From assembly GCF_000189635.1 (NCBI RefSeq), contig NW_002476434.1:310001-374000 (forward strand): a DNA stretch of 64,000 bases, written 5' to 3'. Under the pieces are notes generated by a model. The model was not told the origin of the DNA and made no database searches. It saw only the letters and a list, made by a program, of their open reading frames with translations. A program made the position numbers and the translations under genes. The DNA is from Tetrahymena thermophila SB210. Taxonomy: Eukaryota > Ciliophora > Oligohymenophorea > Hymenostomatida > Tetrahymenidae. Below are positions 25,401-40,100 of the stretch, in pieces; position 1 is the first letter of the stretch; each line of letters begins with the position of its first letter.

Positions 25401-27409
25401 AAATATCAGCAACTAATTGTACTCATTAGAAACTTAAAGATGAGGAGATTCTATAATAAATAGCTAACACTTTAACATTTTTAACAGCTCATATTGTTGA
25501 TATATTGGAGTCTAAAGCTAATGTATAAAACAATAATACTATTTCAGTTTCTATGGATAAAGGAGATTATAATTACAAAAACCTAATTAAGCAATTTAAC
25601 TCGTAAACTTAATTATTACCATTATAAGTTGATATCTAAAATAAAAATTTACTTAATAAGATAAGATTTTTTTATTTCAAAATTATTATTTTATATAAAA
25701 CAGATATTTAGAAAATGCATCTTATGATATTTCATTTATTGATGATCTAGAAGTAGTTAAAACCTCCGATAAAACTTCAATCGCGAATGTCGTTTAGAGT
25801 TATTGTTATTTTGCTGACTAATTATCTTCTACCGATATTTCTAGTTATCTTACTACATTTTTTATAGCTGATATATACACTGTTATTGGAAAAAAACACC
25901 CTATCCCTGAATTTATGATGTAAATTCTCGAATTCTTTATTCAAGGATAGAATGCTCACGGATTTGAAAACTACTTTTTAAGCACAGACTAAAATAGCTT
26001 TTTTTACTAGTTATTTTAAAAAGATGGACAATTTGATGAAACTTCTAAAAACTTTTCTAAGTTTTTTTATTATTTTACTAAAATTATTTTGACTTATTAA
26101 TTGCAAATCAGTAAAGAAGAAAAAAATAAATAATTAAACTAAGATTTCTTAAACTTTTTGGAAACATGTTTCAATATAGTTACTAATACAGGTGTACCAT
26201 AGTTTTTAAAAGATGCATTTAACATTTTATAATCTGGAGAAACAAAAAATTCAGAAAAGATTCTAAAAGTAATAAAAAATTCTAAATTATTATGTAAATT
26301 ATAGTTTTAAATATTAAATAAAAATAGGATTTAATCTACTTTTTAGTGAAGAAATCATAATTAAAAGAATATTTAAATATTAATAAAGATGACAATTAAA
26401 TAAGTCAGAAATTTTATTTAATTTTCAAATTGCTTTTGACAATATTTAATAGTCCAACAATAACCTTATAAGATTAGACTATAGTTCAAAGTCTTACTTA
26501 GTTAATTCTTATTGCTGGAGAATAATTTGTTAGTTAAGAGTTAGTAAAAAGTATGATTGGGCTTATTTAGGGAGACATTTCAAATATATTTACTTTAATT
26601 GGCTAATTTAATCTATTAAATTAGAATGATTTAAAAACAGTTTAAGAATTTGTTTCTATGACTTAAAAATTAGCAGTTTTTCAAAGCCGTAGCTCTCTAG
26701 AATAAATTAAAATTACTCCTTAAAAAGTTTTAGATGACTAAACGAAAGATATTCTTAAAAGATTAAATGAAGGAAAAGTAATTAATTTGCATTCTATTTC
26801 AAGATAATAATTAATCAAATAAATTATTTAGATAAATGTTTAGGATATTTTCAGAGCTTTAGTAAGTTAAGAAGGGTAGAATGGTATGATTAATATTGAT
26901 ACATTTTGTACTTTCATAAATAGAATAGGTAAATATAATTTCATTTAATTTAACCTTTAACTATTTTTTATATATAAAAAAAAGGTATTTATCTCAGTTA
27001 ACATAGAGCGAATGAAATTTTTGCTATTATCAAAAAGACAGGTACCCTTTCAAGCTAAAAGTAATAATTCTTACTAAGTGAGGAAGAATTTGAAAGGGCT
27101 TTTGAGTATGTCAATACTAAAAAAATTAGCATGTCCTTAGAAAAATTAGGAATATCTGCTGCTTTGTTAGCATTATCTCTAGGCACATTAATATTAATAC
27201 TTGTTTTATTATTTGTGTTCATATTTTTAGGGATTCAAGCCTTTACCTTAGGTGGAACATTTGGCGCTATTATAAACTCTATAATTCCTATGGCTGCTGC
27301 AACAGGAGCAGCTTCATCTTAAGAAGATAAATCCTCAAATTTGAACGAAAAAAATATTTAAAATGTTATAAAAGAGACAGAATAAATTTTGAATTCAAAA
27401 TAACTTTGA
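13431..27409 (+). CDS. giant multi-pass membrane protein, copy 2, 3,974 aa, intact
   Basis: Exons: 13431-14159, 14231-14452, 14517-14733, 14783-15153, 15217-15607, 15662-15888, 15950-16498, 16555-16967, 17358-17726, 17812-18166, 18216-18761, 18815-19708, 19806-20446, 20499-21947, 22000-22578, 22640-22807, 22858-23194, 23314-23657, 23713-23938, 23988-24310, 24363-24495, 24554-24861, 24912-25041, 25085-25219, 25271-25602, 25704-26268, 26328-26777, 26832-26928, 26985-27409. All phases join and sum to 3,975 codons. Predicted: Q-rich cytosolic N terminus; TM1 about 149-171 after a basic run; ectodomain to about 643 with eight Cys (KCVIK, SCEIA, INC, QCDI, YYC, SCT, ERC, FCPY); TM2 about 646-680; hydrophobic segments near 735, 988-1025, 1058-1085 and 1109-1163; long, mainly helical cytosolic part with an acidic patch (GEDDDDDEEL); EF-hand-like QEGQNGMINIDT lacking acidic residues at loop positions 1, 3 and 12; anchor TM about 3884-3925. 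I do not recognise the family. Sensor or scaffold roles are inference. Confidence 0.9.
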
Positions 27410-28126
27410 TATTCTTAAATTTATTTATTAATAAAAATATTATTTTATTTTTTCATGTTAAAAATGTAGTTTTTTTTGAAATTTTAAATAGAATACAAAA
27501 AAATAAAATGTATTTATTCAATAAAAACTTTTATTTAAAATAAGGATTAAATTAAATATTTTTAAAAATAAGGCTATGTTTGATAAAAATATTTTTTTTA
27601 TTAACTTGCCTTAATTAATGAGAATGTACGGTAATTAGAAAAATAATTGAATAAATTTAAATTTTGATTCAAATCTTAAAAAGATATTGCTGAATAGGTG
27701 GGAAAATTATTAATAGAAATATAATTTATATTTATAAAGCTTTATTTCCAAGAACTTATTCAAAAACATTTATTTTTTTATCTTTCTAATTATTCAGAAA
27801 ATTTTAATAAGCAATTCTTTTAAATTTTGCAAAGTAAAAATAAAAGTATTTTAAAATACTGGTAAGAGAAGGTAAATTTAGGAAAGATACTTTTACAAAT
27901 TTAAATAAAATTTATTATCAATTTAAGCTTTAAAATAAACTTTTATGTTTATATGTTTTTAATTATGTGATAAAAAAGAAGTTTAGAGAAACTTTTGCTT
28001 GATCGATCAGTTATTAATATAGTTTGTGGAATCTACTTTTTTTACATATAAATCTTAATTAAGAGAAGAATATTAAAAAATCAATTAATTAAAAAGATAG
28101 AAAAAGAAGGTTTAATAAAATTCAAG
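27410..28126 (+). promoter_or_regulatory. spacer and leader of array copy 3
   Basis: The first part is the 3' flank of copy 2. From about 27720 the sequence aligns with the region before copy 4 (about 42990-43399): AAAGCTTTATTTCC, TTATTTTTTTATCTTTCTAA, AAATAAAATTTATTATCAAT and CTTTTGCTTGATC occur in the same order. It differs from the leaders of copies 1 and 2, so the two gene pairs have different 5' flanks and perhaps different control. Confidence 0.6.
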
Positions 28127-31100
28127 ATGAATTTGTAGGAATAAGAGAAAGCATAAACATTTGAATAAGAACTTGTTTTATAAAGGAGTAGCAATTCAAA
28201 TAATGAATATAAAAGCAAAAAAATGGATAAAGATTCTTGTAATTATGACTAGATAAGTGAGGATATAAAATTACTAGATCATCTTTTGAATAAAAATGAA
28301 CCCTATGTAGGCTAAAAAAATGAAGATAGCAGTAAATAAATCAATCGAATTTAAACTAAATCGCTTGATTAGCCAACAGGTTAGAATACATAGCCAACAG
28401 GTTTGTATATATAGCAAACAGGTTAGAATATATAGACCTAAGATAAATTTGAAAACTAGTAAGATGAAGAGGCAGATGTCACTTCTAATGGACTAATGGA
28501 TGAACAAAAATAAGACAAAAAATAAATGAATTCAATCAAAAAGTTTAAATAGTTCAACAAAAAAACATTTAAAAAAACAGCCAAGCTCTAAAAAAGCATT
28601 TATGATATCCTGTTTAAAAGAAAATTATTCAGAATAATTTTATTGTTAGCAATTGAAGTTGTTGCTATAGGACTATTTATAGTTTTCTTTAATGGTTTAG
28701 GTTATAGTAGAGGTTAGATTTAAATTTAAGAAAGTGATCAAATAGAAATTCAATTAAATAGGTGTGTTATCAAAATTATTGACCATAATAAAAAAGATAA
28801 GAATGACTACCTTTCAAGAACATATCTACCTGCTTAGATTGACGGAAACATACTGATGGTCTATTCGTTTCCTACTCCATAGCCTTACTAAAAAAATTAC
28901 TCATTTTCTGTAAACTCTCTCAAAATATTTTTATTGATTGATTTAATCTTTTTTAAATAAAATAAGTAATCAAACTCATAAAAGAGGTTTACACTTAATA
29001 ATAATGCAAATTATAAATCATGTGAAATTGCATTTTATGTATACTAAAAGACTTAATTGAGTAGTTTAAAAAATCAATTGTTTAGATAAACAATGTGATA
29101 TTTTAATCAATTCATCTAATATATCCTTTACATCATTAAGCATATAAGGACCTTAAGTCTACCTTAATTCACCAAGCATAATAGTATAAGTAAGTTGATC
29201 TTTAATAAATTTTGAATTTTATTTTATAGTTTTTTATTTAAAAAACTTATTTAGGACTTTTCATTTTTGACTTTCTAAGGAAATTTTGAAGTTAACAACT
29301 TCTAATTTTCAAAAGCTTCTGTAGAAACTTCGGAGGGTGATATAATTATACAATCTTTATAGAGTATTACTGCAACTGTATAGCTAACCAATAAATATTA
29401 TTGTGTCTCAACATATTCTTCAACTCCTATATAGAATACTATTACTAGTAATCCAGCAAGCTGTACTCCTGGTAAAATATTTATGAATTTATAAATTCTT
29501 AAAATATTTTAAATAATAGTATTTCCCTACGGAACAACTGATTTTGATCCTAAAAACATGATAGCTGAGAGATGTATTTCAGGTTCAATTACTATTCCTT
29601 CTAATATAGGAGGAAATCAAAACCTCATAGCAAAGAATACATTTGGTAACCTTTTCATAAATGTACTTTAAAAAGTAGGGTAAGCAGCAGACTAGATCCT
29701 CAATGCATAGTATGTTTATGATCAAACTATTTATGGAAAGAATGGAGATTCAATATCATTTTCCAATAATTCATAGAGCAGATTGAATAGCTAGATGGAA
29801 TCAGCAAGTAATCCAAATGTATATGATCCAATCTTTGTTATGAGGTTTGGTTCCTCATAAATAGAGTCTAATACTTACTAATAATGGCAAGTAATAATTT
29901 TATTTATTGAATAAAATTTTAAAAAGTTTATCATTTTTATTTAAAGATAACATACAATCCAGCTTATTCATACTTTAAACCTTATTGGTTAGGGGCATTG
30001 TCAGTAAATCTTCTTAATTCTTAAAAATATTAAGATTAATATTTTCTCGCACCAGGATTTTGTCCATATGTAAATTCATTGAGCTAAAAGAGACTTAATG
30101 CAGTTAAAGAATTGCTAAAATCATAGTTTAAATCATAGTAAAATTCTGCATATTTCATTTATTCTCTAGCTTGGTAATCTTCAATCAGCTTGCCACCAAT
30201 CGAATTTACGTAAACTGATACATATAGTAGTTTAAGAGATATATCTCTTAGTGATAATTATGTGGACGATTGGATTGATTTTAATAAAAATAGTGATGGC
30301 AATATTTCTACAACTTATTTGAATGTATCATAAAGCGGTAATGTTTTATCTTTTTTGCAAATAAATAAATAACTATTATTTATACATATAGGAGCATTAG
30401 AAGCAGCAATAATAGTTAGCTTTATATTATCATCCATAGTAGGATTAATCCTAATGATCGCAATAGTTTACATAATAAATGTTAACTACATCTATTTACT
30501 CAATCACATATCTAACATAGATACCTATTCCTAGATTTTAAATAATCAATAAAATCAAAATGAAAAAGGAATAGATAGTAGTGAAGATCTTGAAGAACAA
30601 AAAGAAGAAGAATCTTCAGTATTTATTTAATTTATATTATTTTTAAAATTCAAACCATAAATTTTTATTTATCATAAAATAAAATAAATAGTAAATACCT
30701 GAATAAATTAAGTAAAATGAAGCTATAAAATTTGAGTACTCCATTAAAGGAATTTTTAAGTTGTTTTTTAATTTAATCTTATTATCTCCTCCTTTGAGCG
30801 CATATATTGATTAGGTTGTTTTAGTTTTTTAAAAAGCTAGATAGAATTCTGTCAGTGAATTTTATAAATTGCTCTTTAAAAAGGTCCAAATTAATGAAAA
30901 AGCTTCTGATGATATTATCCATAATTTAGAGAAAGATTCAATAGTAGGATCTGAGTTGAAAGGACTGTATGAAAAATACTGTTATCTAAATTAGGTGCTT
31001 GAAAGAAAATTAGATGATGAAGACAGTGTTATTTACCTATAAAAAAGAGGTTTTAAGATAATGAATAAATATGATGCTTTAATTCAGTCTTATTCTTATA

Positions 31101-34100
31101 TTAAATATAATGGAAAAATAGCATCTATCTCTGATACTTAAAATAAAAATTCTTTATAGCTCTTTATAGAATCTTCATGCACTCTTACTAAATTTCCGAA
31201 TGATACAATTGATTCAATATCGTTTGACTAATATTACAACGTAATTTTTTTACCAAATAAACAATATTAACATATTATCTTTATTTAGGATTTTTGTGAG
31301 ATGAATCATATTGCTAAATAAACAATTAGCGAAGGTTAATTGTAAAGAGACTTTGGTGTTGAAACAAAATATGATCCATTATAAGTGATAGAGAGAGATC
31401 CAAACTACGATCTTAAAAAAAATAAGACGATGTATATTGTAGATAAAAATAGAGTTAATAATACCTTTAAGCTTCTACTTTCAAAGAATCTGAAAGGAAA
31501 ATAATTTAAAACAGAGGAAATGGAAGAAGTTAAGAAAGAGTTATTTTCTCCAGATTTTTGGTGGTTTTATGATACTTTGACAGTTTTAGTTCACTTAGGA
31601 TCAATTATTATTTTGGGATGTCCTTTTTTGATCCTGTTAATTTTTATAAGAATGCTTCAATCCAATTATTCTTCAGTTCCTATTTAGAGATTAATTTTCA
31701 GGTAAACTATTATTCTTGTCTTGTTATGAATTTAAAATTAAATATTTTTTATTTGAAAGCTAATAAATTATATTAGAAAAAGATTTAACTAAACTAAATG
31801 AATATAATTTTAATAAAAATAAGATATCATTTTTTTAATGCTTAATTTGTTAGTCAATAATAAATAATTTGTTTTTTATAAAAAGCTATGATATTATAGA
31901 AGAGCCCACATCTATCCCTTACAAACTAATGTCTGATACTGGTATAGTTATTGCATTTACTATTATCTCTCTTATTTTCTTAGGTCTTTCATCACTTGAT
32001 TTAATTCATTATTATATCTTCATGACAATCCCTTAAGAGAGGCAATTTTAAAATTATAACTAATCAAGCAATATCAGAAAATATGCTTCAAAGATAATGT
32101 GGGTAATTATTCTGTTTGTTTTATATGGTGTTGGTGTGTATTTAAGTTTAATCGGCACATGGCTCATCTTAGGTGCTATTATTAATCCAAATGCATTCTT
32201 ACCATATGCAACTTCAGCTGCTACTTTTCTTACTTTAGTTGCTAGAAAATATTAGTAAATTTTATTTCATATTTTCAAAAAAAAAAAATTCTCAAAAAAT
32301 TTTTTGAAATTAAAAAAAGAATTCTAAAGCAGATATTAGATTAAGGAGTAAAACTTTTAACAGATTACTTAAAAGGATTAGCAGAGAAATAGTTTAAAGA
32401 TATGTTAAAAAAATTAGATATTGGAGGTAAAATATATTAATTTATCCCAACAGATCAAGTAAAATCACTATGCTAAGAGGCAGCTAATTATGGTCTAATA
32501 GATCCAAAGCTCTCTGAAAATATATAAGATAATTTAGAGATTATGGTTAGAGATCCTGAGGCTGTTTCTCATCTTGGTAATGAGATGCTGCAGATTGCAT
32601 AAGATCCTAAATAATATGCAATAAGTATTATGGGAAAATTAGAAGAAAAGGCAAAGTAATAGCTTGAATAATAAGTAAAATATTTAATATTATATATTTA
32701 ATTTCATAAAACATTTCTATTTAGCTTAAATAATACCTACCTATCATGGCTCAGAGTCTAACTTAGCTAATTTTCACTATTTTAAGCCGTTAAAATACAA
32801 GAATGAAGACATAATTAGTAACTGTTCTATCAGACTTAAATTTAGAAATCTAAAACAAATTTAAAGAAAAAGTTGATAAGGATTTGACATAGAAACTAGA
32901 AATTTTTTCAGGACCTATCTTAAAATTATTATTTGAATTTTAATCATAAGACAACTAATCTAGGTAAGAAAAGATGGATGCCATTTTATAATAAGTAAGT
33001 TACTTAATATCAACTATGGTTTTGTAAAAATTCCCTTTCTCAAAAGAAAATTATATTTAAATTTAATCAGAAGATAAAAATTTGAAAAACCAAACGAATA
33101 CTGAAAAAAAGAGTGGAGAAGTTTATGACTATAAACAACTATATCAAGAAAAACTTAAAAAATTAAATAAGCCTGAAGTTTAAATAAATTAGCAAACAGT
33201 CTAAAAAGCTTTACAAACTATGTTTAATGGAATATATAATATTTTTAATGAAGGCTAAAAATAAAATTTAGAAGTAAAAAAATAATTTACATTCTTTAAT
33301 TTTATTTTTTTTTTTTATTTTATTAATTAATTTTAGGGAGTTTTAAAAGAATTCTTGAAAATTTTGTAGGAATTTTAATCTATGCCAGTTTATCCTAAAT
33401 TAAAAGAAATATCTAAATTTACTAGCCTATTAAGCTTAGTAGTAGAGGTCTCTATTAATTATAAATAATTGTCAAGAAGTGACATTTTAAGAATGCTTAA
33501 AAAGTTTATTTATGACTCTTAGATAGAAGATAAATTTGATGTTTGTAAATTTAGTGTTATTGACTTTTGTGACTTCCTTCTTTTAATTATTAGCTCATTT
33601 AATTAAGAGTAGAAGACTCCTGATGTAAATCAAATGAGAGAAATATTTATTTCTATTTTTAAAGAAAGTCAAAATGCAGATAAAATTGATGTCAAAAAGC
33701 TGTCATCAATTGTTGTCTTCTTCATTTTAGGATTTAGAAGTAACTTACAAAATATACCAGTTGACGTGATTAAAGATATATTAGAATGGGTTAGAGAAAC
33801 ATGTAAAGATGATCTTAAGTTAATTACATTGATTAAATTTATATAGCTTGTTTTAGATAATAAAGAAAATAGTAAAGGAAATACATAATAAAAAAAGCTA
33901 GTACTAATATAAAATTTACTGTGTTTACTTGAGAAATTATTTAACAATAAGATAGGTTAAATAGAGAATATGCAGGTGGGTTCACAAAGAATTTATGGTG
34001 TATCAAAAGAATTTTAGAATTTCTTTTTAAAAATTATATTTTGTAAACATGGAAATTTTACAAATTAATCAGATTGGGAAAGTCTTACACAATTAAATCA

Positions 34101-37100
34101 TTTTTAAATTATTTCTAAAAAAATGAGGATGTCCCCAGAAGATTTAATTGGTTTAATATAATTTATGCTCAACTAAAATACATTGCCATAATACTAAAGT
34201 TTTGTAAGAATGATTCTTAATTAATACAAGGTAATTAATTAATAATATTAATTAATTTTTTTAATTTCTTTAGAAAAAAATTATTGTTTGTTAAAATTGA
34301 TTGTTTGATTTACTATTTCTAAATTTATTGATTAATTTTAATAATTAATGTAGATTTAAAGGAAAGCTTAAAAAATATTAAATCAACTTATTGTCTTTGT
34401 TTTGTCTACAGATGATTATGATCTTCACGAAGTTTTCATTGAATTAGATATTGAAGATAAAATAGAATTTTTTTTTCTAGAAAAAAATAAAAAAGAAAAA
34501 TTAGGAAAGATAAATTTTGAAGATTTTAAAACGATTCTATAATTTTTAAGAGGAAAATATGACTTTGATCTATTTGAGTTACAAATTACCGAAATATTAA
34601 AAAAATACTTCCCTGAAAATACTTTTGAAAAAAATAAAAGTGCTAATATCATAAATTTTATCAAAAATATTAAATTTAAAAATTAAGCATTTTCTTACAT
34701 GTTGAATAATATATAAATTGGATAAATCACATACTAATAAATTGCACAGCTGATTAAACATTTGTAAATTGGAGAAGAATAAGGAGTTGATAGCAAAACA
34801 GCAAACTTATTTGGAAAACTAATATCTTTGACAAATTTAAATAGTTTAAATTTAACTTCATCATCCTCTGTTTTCAAAGAATAAGTTTAAAACCTTGCCA
34901 ACGTTATTAACCTAGACGAGAAAGTAGTATAGTCTTTTTTATAATTAGTATTTTGCCCAGATGATAAACTATTCGAGTAAATTATATTGATTTTTTTATT
35001 GGTAGAATAATATATTAACATTTTAAATATAGGTAATTTAATGATTGTTTTTAGATGCAAATAAGCGGCCTTAATTATAGTTAGTTTATAAACCATATTG
35101 TATTTAACGTGAAAGAAATAGATGATTACTAAAATTAACTTACCAAAATAAACTAAACACTTTTCTAAAATAAAATTCCTGTACCTTTACTTAAGAGTAT
35201 AGTTGTAGACATGTAGATTCCATAAAATATGGAAACTGTTTAATTCTTGTTGCAGCTCACCAACTAAGAAATCCCTAAAAGCATTAACAGCTTTATCAAG
35301 TTTGTATTTAACTCTTAAATGAATTCAGAAAAAGAAGAATTTATTTCATTAATACTTTAAAGTTAAAATAATGTTACTGAAAAAAATTACTTAGGTGTTT
35401 CAGGATTAGTAAATATGTTTACAAACACTAAAAGCTCTGTCAAGCTTTAAATTCTTCTTCAATATTTAGCTGACTCTGACAATTAGTATATTTTATTAAT
35501 AGCTTGTATGTTTTGCTATTTAGAGGGTAGAGCAGAAGGAATATTTATTAAAATAAATGACAACTAAAGCAATAATAAAACCAAATTATATCTTTCAATT
35601 GAGCAATACTTATCAAGATAATTAGAGATTAAAATAGAATTTTTTGAGGCATTCCAAGCAATTTTTTGTAGCAATATAAAATAATTTTCCTCAGCTCTTA
35701 TAAAACTTTTTAGATAAATTGATTACCAAGAACAGAGATTTATAAAGGAATTCAGTTAATAAGGAATTAAAGCAAATTAAGTTGCTCCAGATGGAAAATC
35801 TAATACAAAAACATAGATATTTATGGAAATTGTAAAAAATAAAACAGAATTATCCTTTTTAGAAGTGTAAAAATAATAAGAAAATTTTGTAAATAACGTC
35901 ACTGTTTCTGATAAAGAAGTTGAGCAATACCTCAACTTAAAAAGAGGTTAATCTATAAATACTTCCTTTTTTAGTAGAGAGCTCAATATCCCTCTTGACA
36001 TTGTGGAATTGTTCTAGTATATTTATTAAATAAAAAGTGCTGAAGATTATTAATCTATAAATAAAACATTTGAAGAAATGAAAAACAGCTCATCAGTAAT
36101 TTCAGTCTTGAAAAACATAAACTTAGAGTTAAAAGATCTTAAAAATTGCATAAAATTATTTTATAAAATGATTGAAATATAAGAAGTTCAATAGCTTTAA
36201 GAAGCATTTAATTTGCCTTCTACTGTGAATGTAGAAGCATTACAGAATCTTTTACTTCTCGATTAAGATTTTGATGATTTTGCAAATATTGAAGACAATA
36301 GAAAGTTATTATATAATTCTTTAAACTAAAATACAATAAATTAAAAGTTTGAAATAAAACCATATTGGTCTTCTTTTGTTTTATGCTTAACTAAAAATTT
36401 TGTTTTACTTGAAGCTTTTGCTAATAAAAACACTTTACTCCAGCTAGCAACTGGTAAAAACCCATAGTTAATATCTATTTTCTAAGGTTTTATAGGGTAT
36501 AACATTTATTTCTTTATCAAGCTTTTACAAATTTGATATTTTTTTAAATAAAGGGTCATTTAGAAGAGAAGTTGTGAATTACCAATCGATAAAATATATT
36601 AGAGTATTTACTTGCTCTATCAGTAAGAAATTTTAGTTAAGAATAAAGAAAAATCAAAAAATTAAGATTATGAAGAATATTTTGAATCAGAAAATAAAAG
36701 TGCATCTGCTATCCAAATAGAAAAATCAAATAAATTTGAATATGCAATGTATTTACTATATAAAGAGCTTCAGTTAAGTCCAGTTTGGATTTTACTAATG
36801 TCTGGAGATGTTTGTGCTTGGGACGAATACATTTTAAGATATTACTACACTTACAAATTTGATACAAATTATTAAAATAATCCAGCAATATCTCTCATCT
36901 TAATTCTTCAACTAAGATAAACAGCAACTATTGTAAAAGAATTTATCTCCTACCTTGAGTATTACATACAAATATATAAGACGTATTCTGAGAAAGGTGA
37001 AACCTAAAAATTCATTGAGGTTGGAAAAAAAATTATTTAATACTTAGGATAATATTTATACAATTTAATTACCATAGATGCCCACAAGTAATTTAACAAT

Positions 37101-40100
37101 TTAAACTAATTTATAACTTAAAATATTTTAATAAAAAATAAGAGTAACTGAGCTTGCATAGGCTTGTTAATTTCCTTAGGTTATATTACATCGTTTAGCA
37201 GAAGAAGAATTTAATACAATTACAGATGAAAAAGAGAAAGAGTAGTACTAAAAGGATGATATTAATAAATTATTTGAAAGAGCAGCTCGAATTTATAAGG
37301 ATTAAATTAAGTATTTTAACTTTTTAAAATTCATTTAAATATTTTCAATACTAAAAATAGGAAGTAGAATTATTATGACTTTATTTATGATTTATATTTT
37401 AATGTTGATAAATTGTGCTTTAAATAACCTTAAAGTACTAAAAATGCAAATTAAACTACTCACTTCTCATAAAGTCTATAATAAGATGGAATTATCTAAC
37501 TCCTTCTTATAAGCACATTGACATAGTTACAGGATAGTAGAAAGTTTTTATTTTCATTTAATGATAAAGGATGTGATCATTATAATTAAGTCAGCTATGA
37601 AATTGATTTTCTATTAACAACTTTTGATATCTTTTATTTTATGAAGTTGGATAATCCTAACTTTTAAAAATTCTACATGCATCCAATTATAGTAAATATT
37701 ATTATTTATTTATTTATTTATTTACTTATTTACTTCTCAATTAAATCTTATAACACTTTGAATTATTAAAAAATAATTTTTGCTATTTATAAGTAATGAT
37801 TTAAATAATATTTAGAAATAGACATAATTAAATTAAAGATTATGTATATAAACAAAATTTATTTTCTTTCTGATATATTTTGACATATTAAACGAAAAAT
37901 AGTGAGTTTATAAAATTTTATTTGAAAAATGAATTTTAAAATTAAAAAACCTATAATTCAAATTAGTTTTTAATAATAAATAAATTTTTAAAAATCTAAA
38001 TACGTAATTATGGGAACAATGAGAGAGAAATTTAAATTCGTTTTTATTTAAATAATAAAGGGCTTATGCTGTGGATTTAATTTAGATGGCTATGAGATAT
38101 TATCTCATTCTCCTGTAAAGCCAATAGCTAATTCAGATTTTATTAAAGAACTTGAAAATCATGATGATAAAGAAAAATTAAAAATTTAATAAATTGAAAG
38201 TATATTTTAGGATTTTGGTTAGATAATTTAAAAAATAGCAAAAGAAGCTCCATCACTAATTCTTAAAAAACCTAATAATGAACCTAAAGAATAAAAGATA
38301 AAGAAATTTAGCTCAAACTTTTTCTCAATCTTAAACTATTCTGAATAACCTGATAAATGGAGATAATGTATGAATAGGCTAATAGAAGAGTTTGATTCTT
38401 TTATTGAGTAATCAAAATAATTTTAAATTTTTAAATAAACTTAAAACTTAAATTTATAAATAGATCATAATATACGACTGATCGTACAGAGAATTTTTTT
38501 TATTTAAATTCTCATAAATCAGATTAGTAAAAGGAATTTTATGGGTAATTAGGAGATAAAGTATCAAAAGAAGAAAAATCATATTTAGAGTTTGTAGAAT
38601 CCCCTAACGCTCAAACTCTTTTGGGATTTTTTAAATAAGATTACGAGTGCTTATTTAACAATAGCATAATGATACAATACTATCAAGAAGTAATTTAAAT
38701 GTTGGAGCAACATATTAATCTAAAGATTATTATTTAAAATAGGATCTAAAACTATTTGTAAACATACTTTAGCTATCAGGATCACTTTGGTCTTCGTTTG
38801 CTAAACATACTGATAAAGAAAAATTTACTATATAAATTTCTTAAGCCACCTAATTTATGAATAGCAATAAAAAATCTTTATTATAAATTGCTTCCTTGTT
38901 ATTTGACGGAATTGATAATGATTTATCTACTATCTGTGAAAGCATGAACATAAGTCCAAAGCTGTTAAAAATTTTTTCTAAAGTTTTTTTGGATAAATAC
39001 TATACTGAAATCTAGGATTTTGAAAACCTTCTGTCTCTAACTAAGTATTCTGAAACGAATAAAAAGTATTAATTAATATTTTACAAATTATAATTTATAA
39101 TATTAATCATTTTACTATTTCAATTTAGGGTAATTAGGAATATAATACATATATATAGTGGTTAGCTTGACACAATGTTGGATATCACAAAATTCTCTCC
39201 TCTATTTCAATATTCACAATGTTATTAAATTTTTTATTAGATGCTTTACTCTTTTGATATAGTAAATAAATAAATTAATTTACATTTTTATAATCTTAAA
39301 TAATAATTTTTTAAAATCAAAAGTGGAGTATTCTAAGCTAAAAAACTGATCCTTGTAAGATTAATATAACAGAATAAGTTTTTCTTTCACCAGATAGAGA
39401 GGAAAATAAATTTATGCTATAAAAAATTGTTTTCAAATTGTGTAAAGAGGTTATGAAAGAATAAGTAAAAAGAGCCAAAGATAATAATGATCAATCATTT
39501 GTAAAAAAATATTCTCACCTTCTTGAAGAAGGAAAAAATAAAGAAAAAAACGAATTTGTGATAGAAGCAATAAATTGCATTATTGATAATTCTTGGAAGT
39601 TCTTATTTAACTAAAAAGAAGAGTTGATAAAGTAAAATATTGATTGTATTTTACTTTATTTATTTATTTACTTATTAAAATTATTTTACAGCTAATTCAT
39701 GAATTATACGTTCAATATATCTGAAAGCTAAGTTAAGCTTTTAAAGATTTTGTGCATATTTAAACCTAATTTACATTAATTGCAGCAGAAAGAAATCAAC
39801 AAAGTTATTAAGGATCCACCTGTAAATATTTTTGATTTAATTCTCAATTTTTATAATAAATTATTTTTGGAAGATCGAAAATGGATTTGAGATTCTTTAG
39901 TAATTTGGACTTATTGAAAAAAATATAAGAAAAGAATATTTTGATTTAATACTTGGAATAACTAGTGATAGAGGATTTTTAGCTATAGATGCTCTAATAC
40001 AACTTTAAGTAATTATATTAACTATATTAACATTATAGACACTAATTTGGGTTTATATTTAAAAAAGGATGCTGCACAATTTTTTGGAAAAAATAATCAG

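Noticed and set aside
13431-27409. Ryanodine/IP3-receptor-type calcium release channel
   Set aside because: The size and helical cytosolic part are suggestive, but the membrane cluster lies in the N-terminal third and only one anchor helix is at the C terminus; no pore signature was seen.
13431-27409. Several separate genes per array unit
   Set aside because: All 29 exons join in phase without a TGA from the ATG to one terminal stop, and the same holds for copy 4.
33669-33947. Reverse-strand frames inside copies 2-4 (22077, 33669, 34425, 34887, 41843, 49044, 49977, 57410)
   Set aside because: Each lies antisense to a well-supported exon, so they are shadows.
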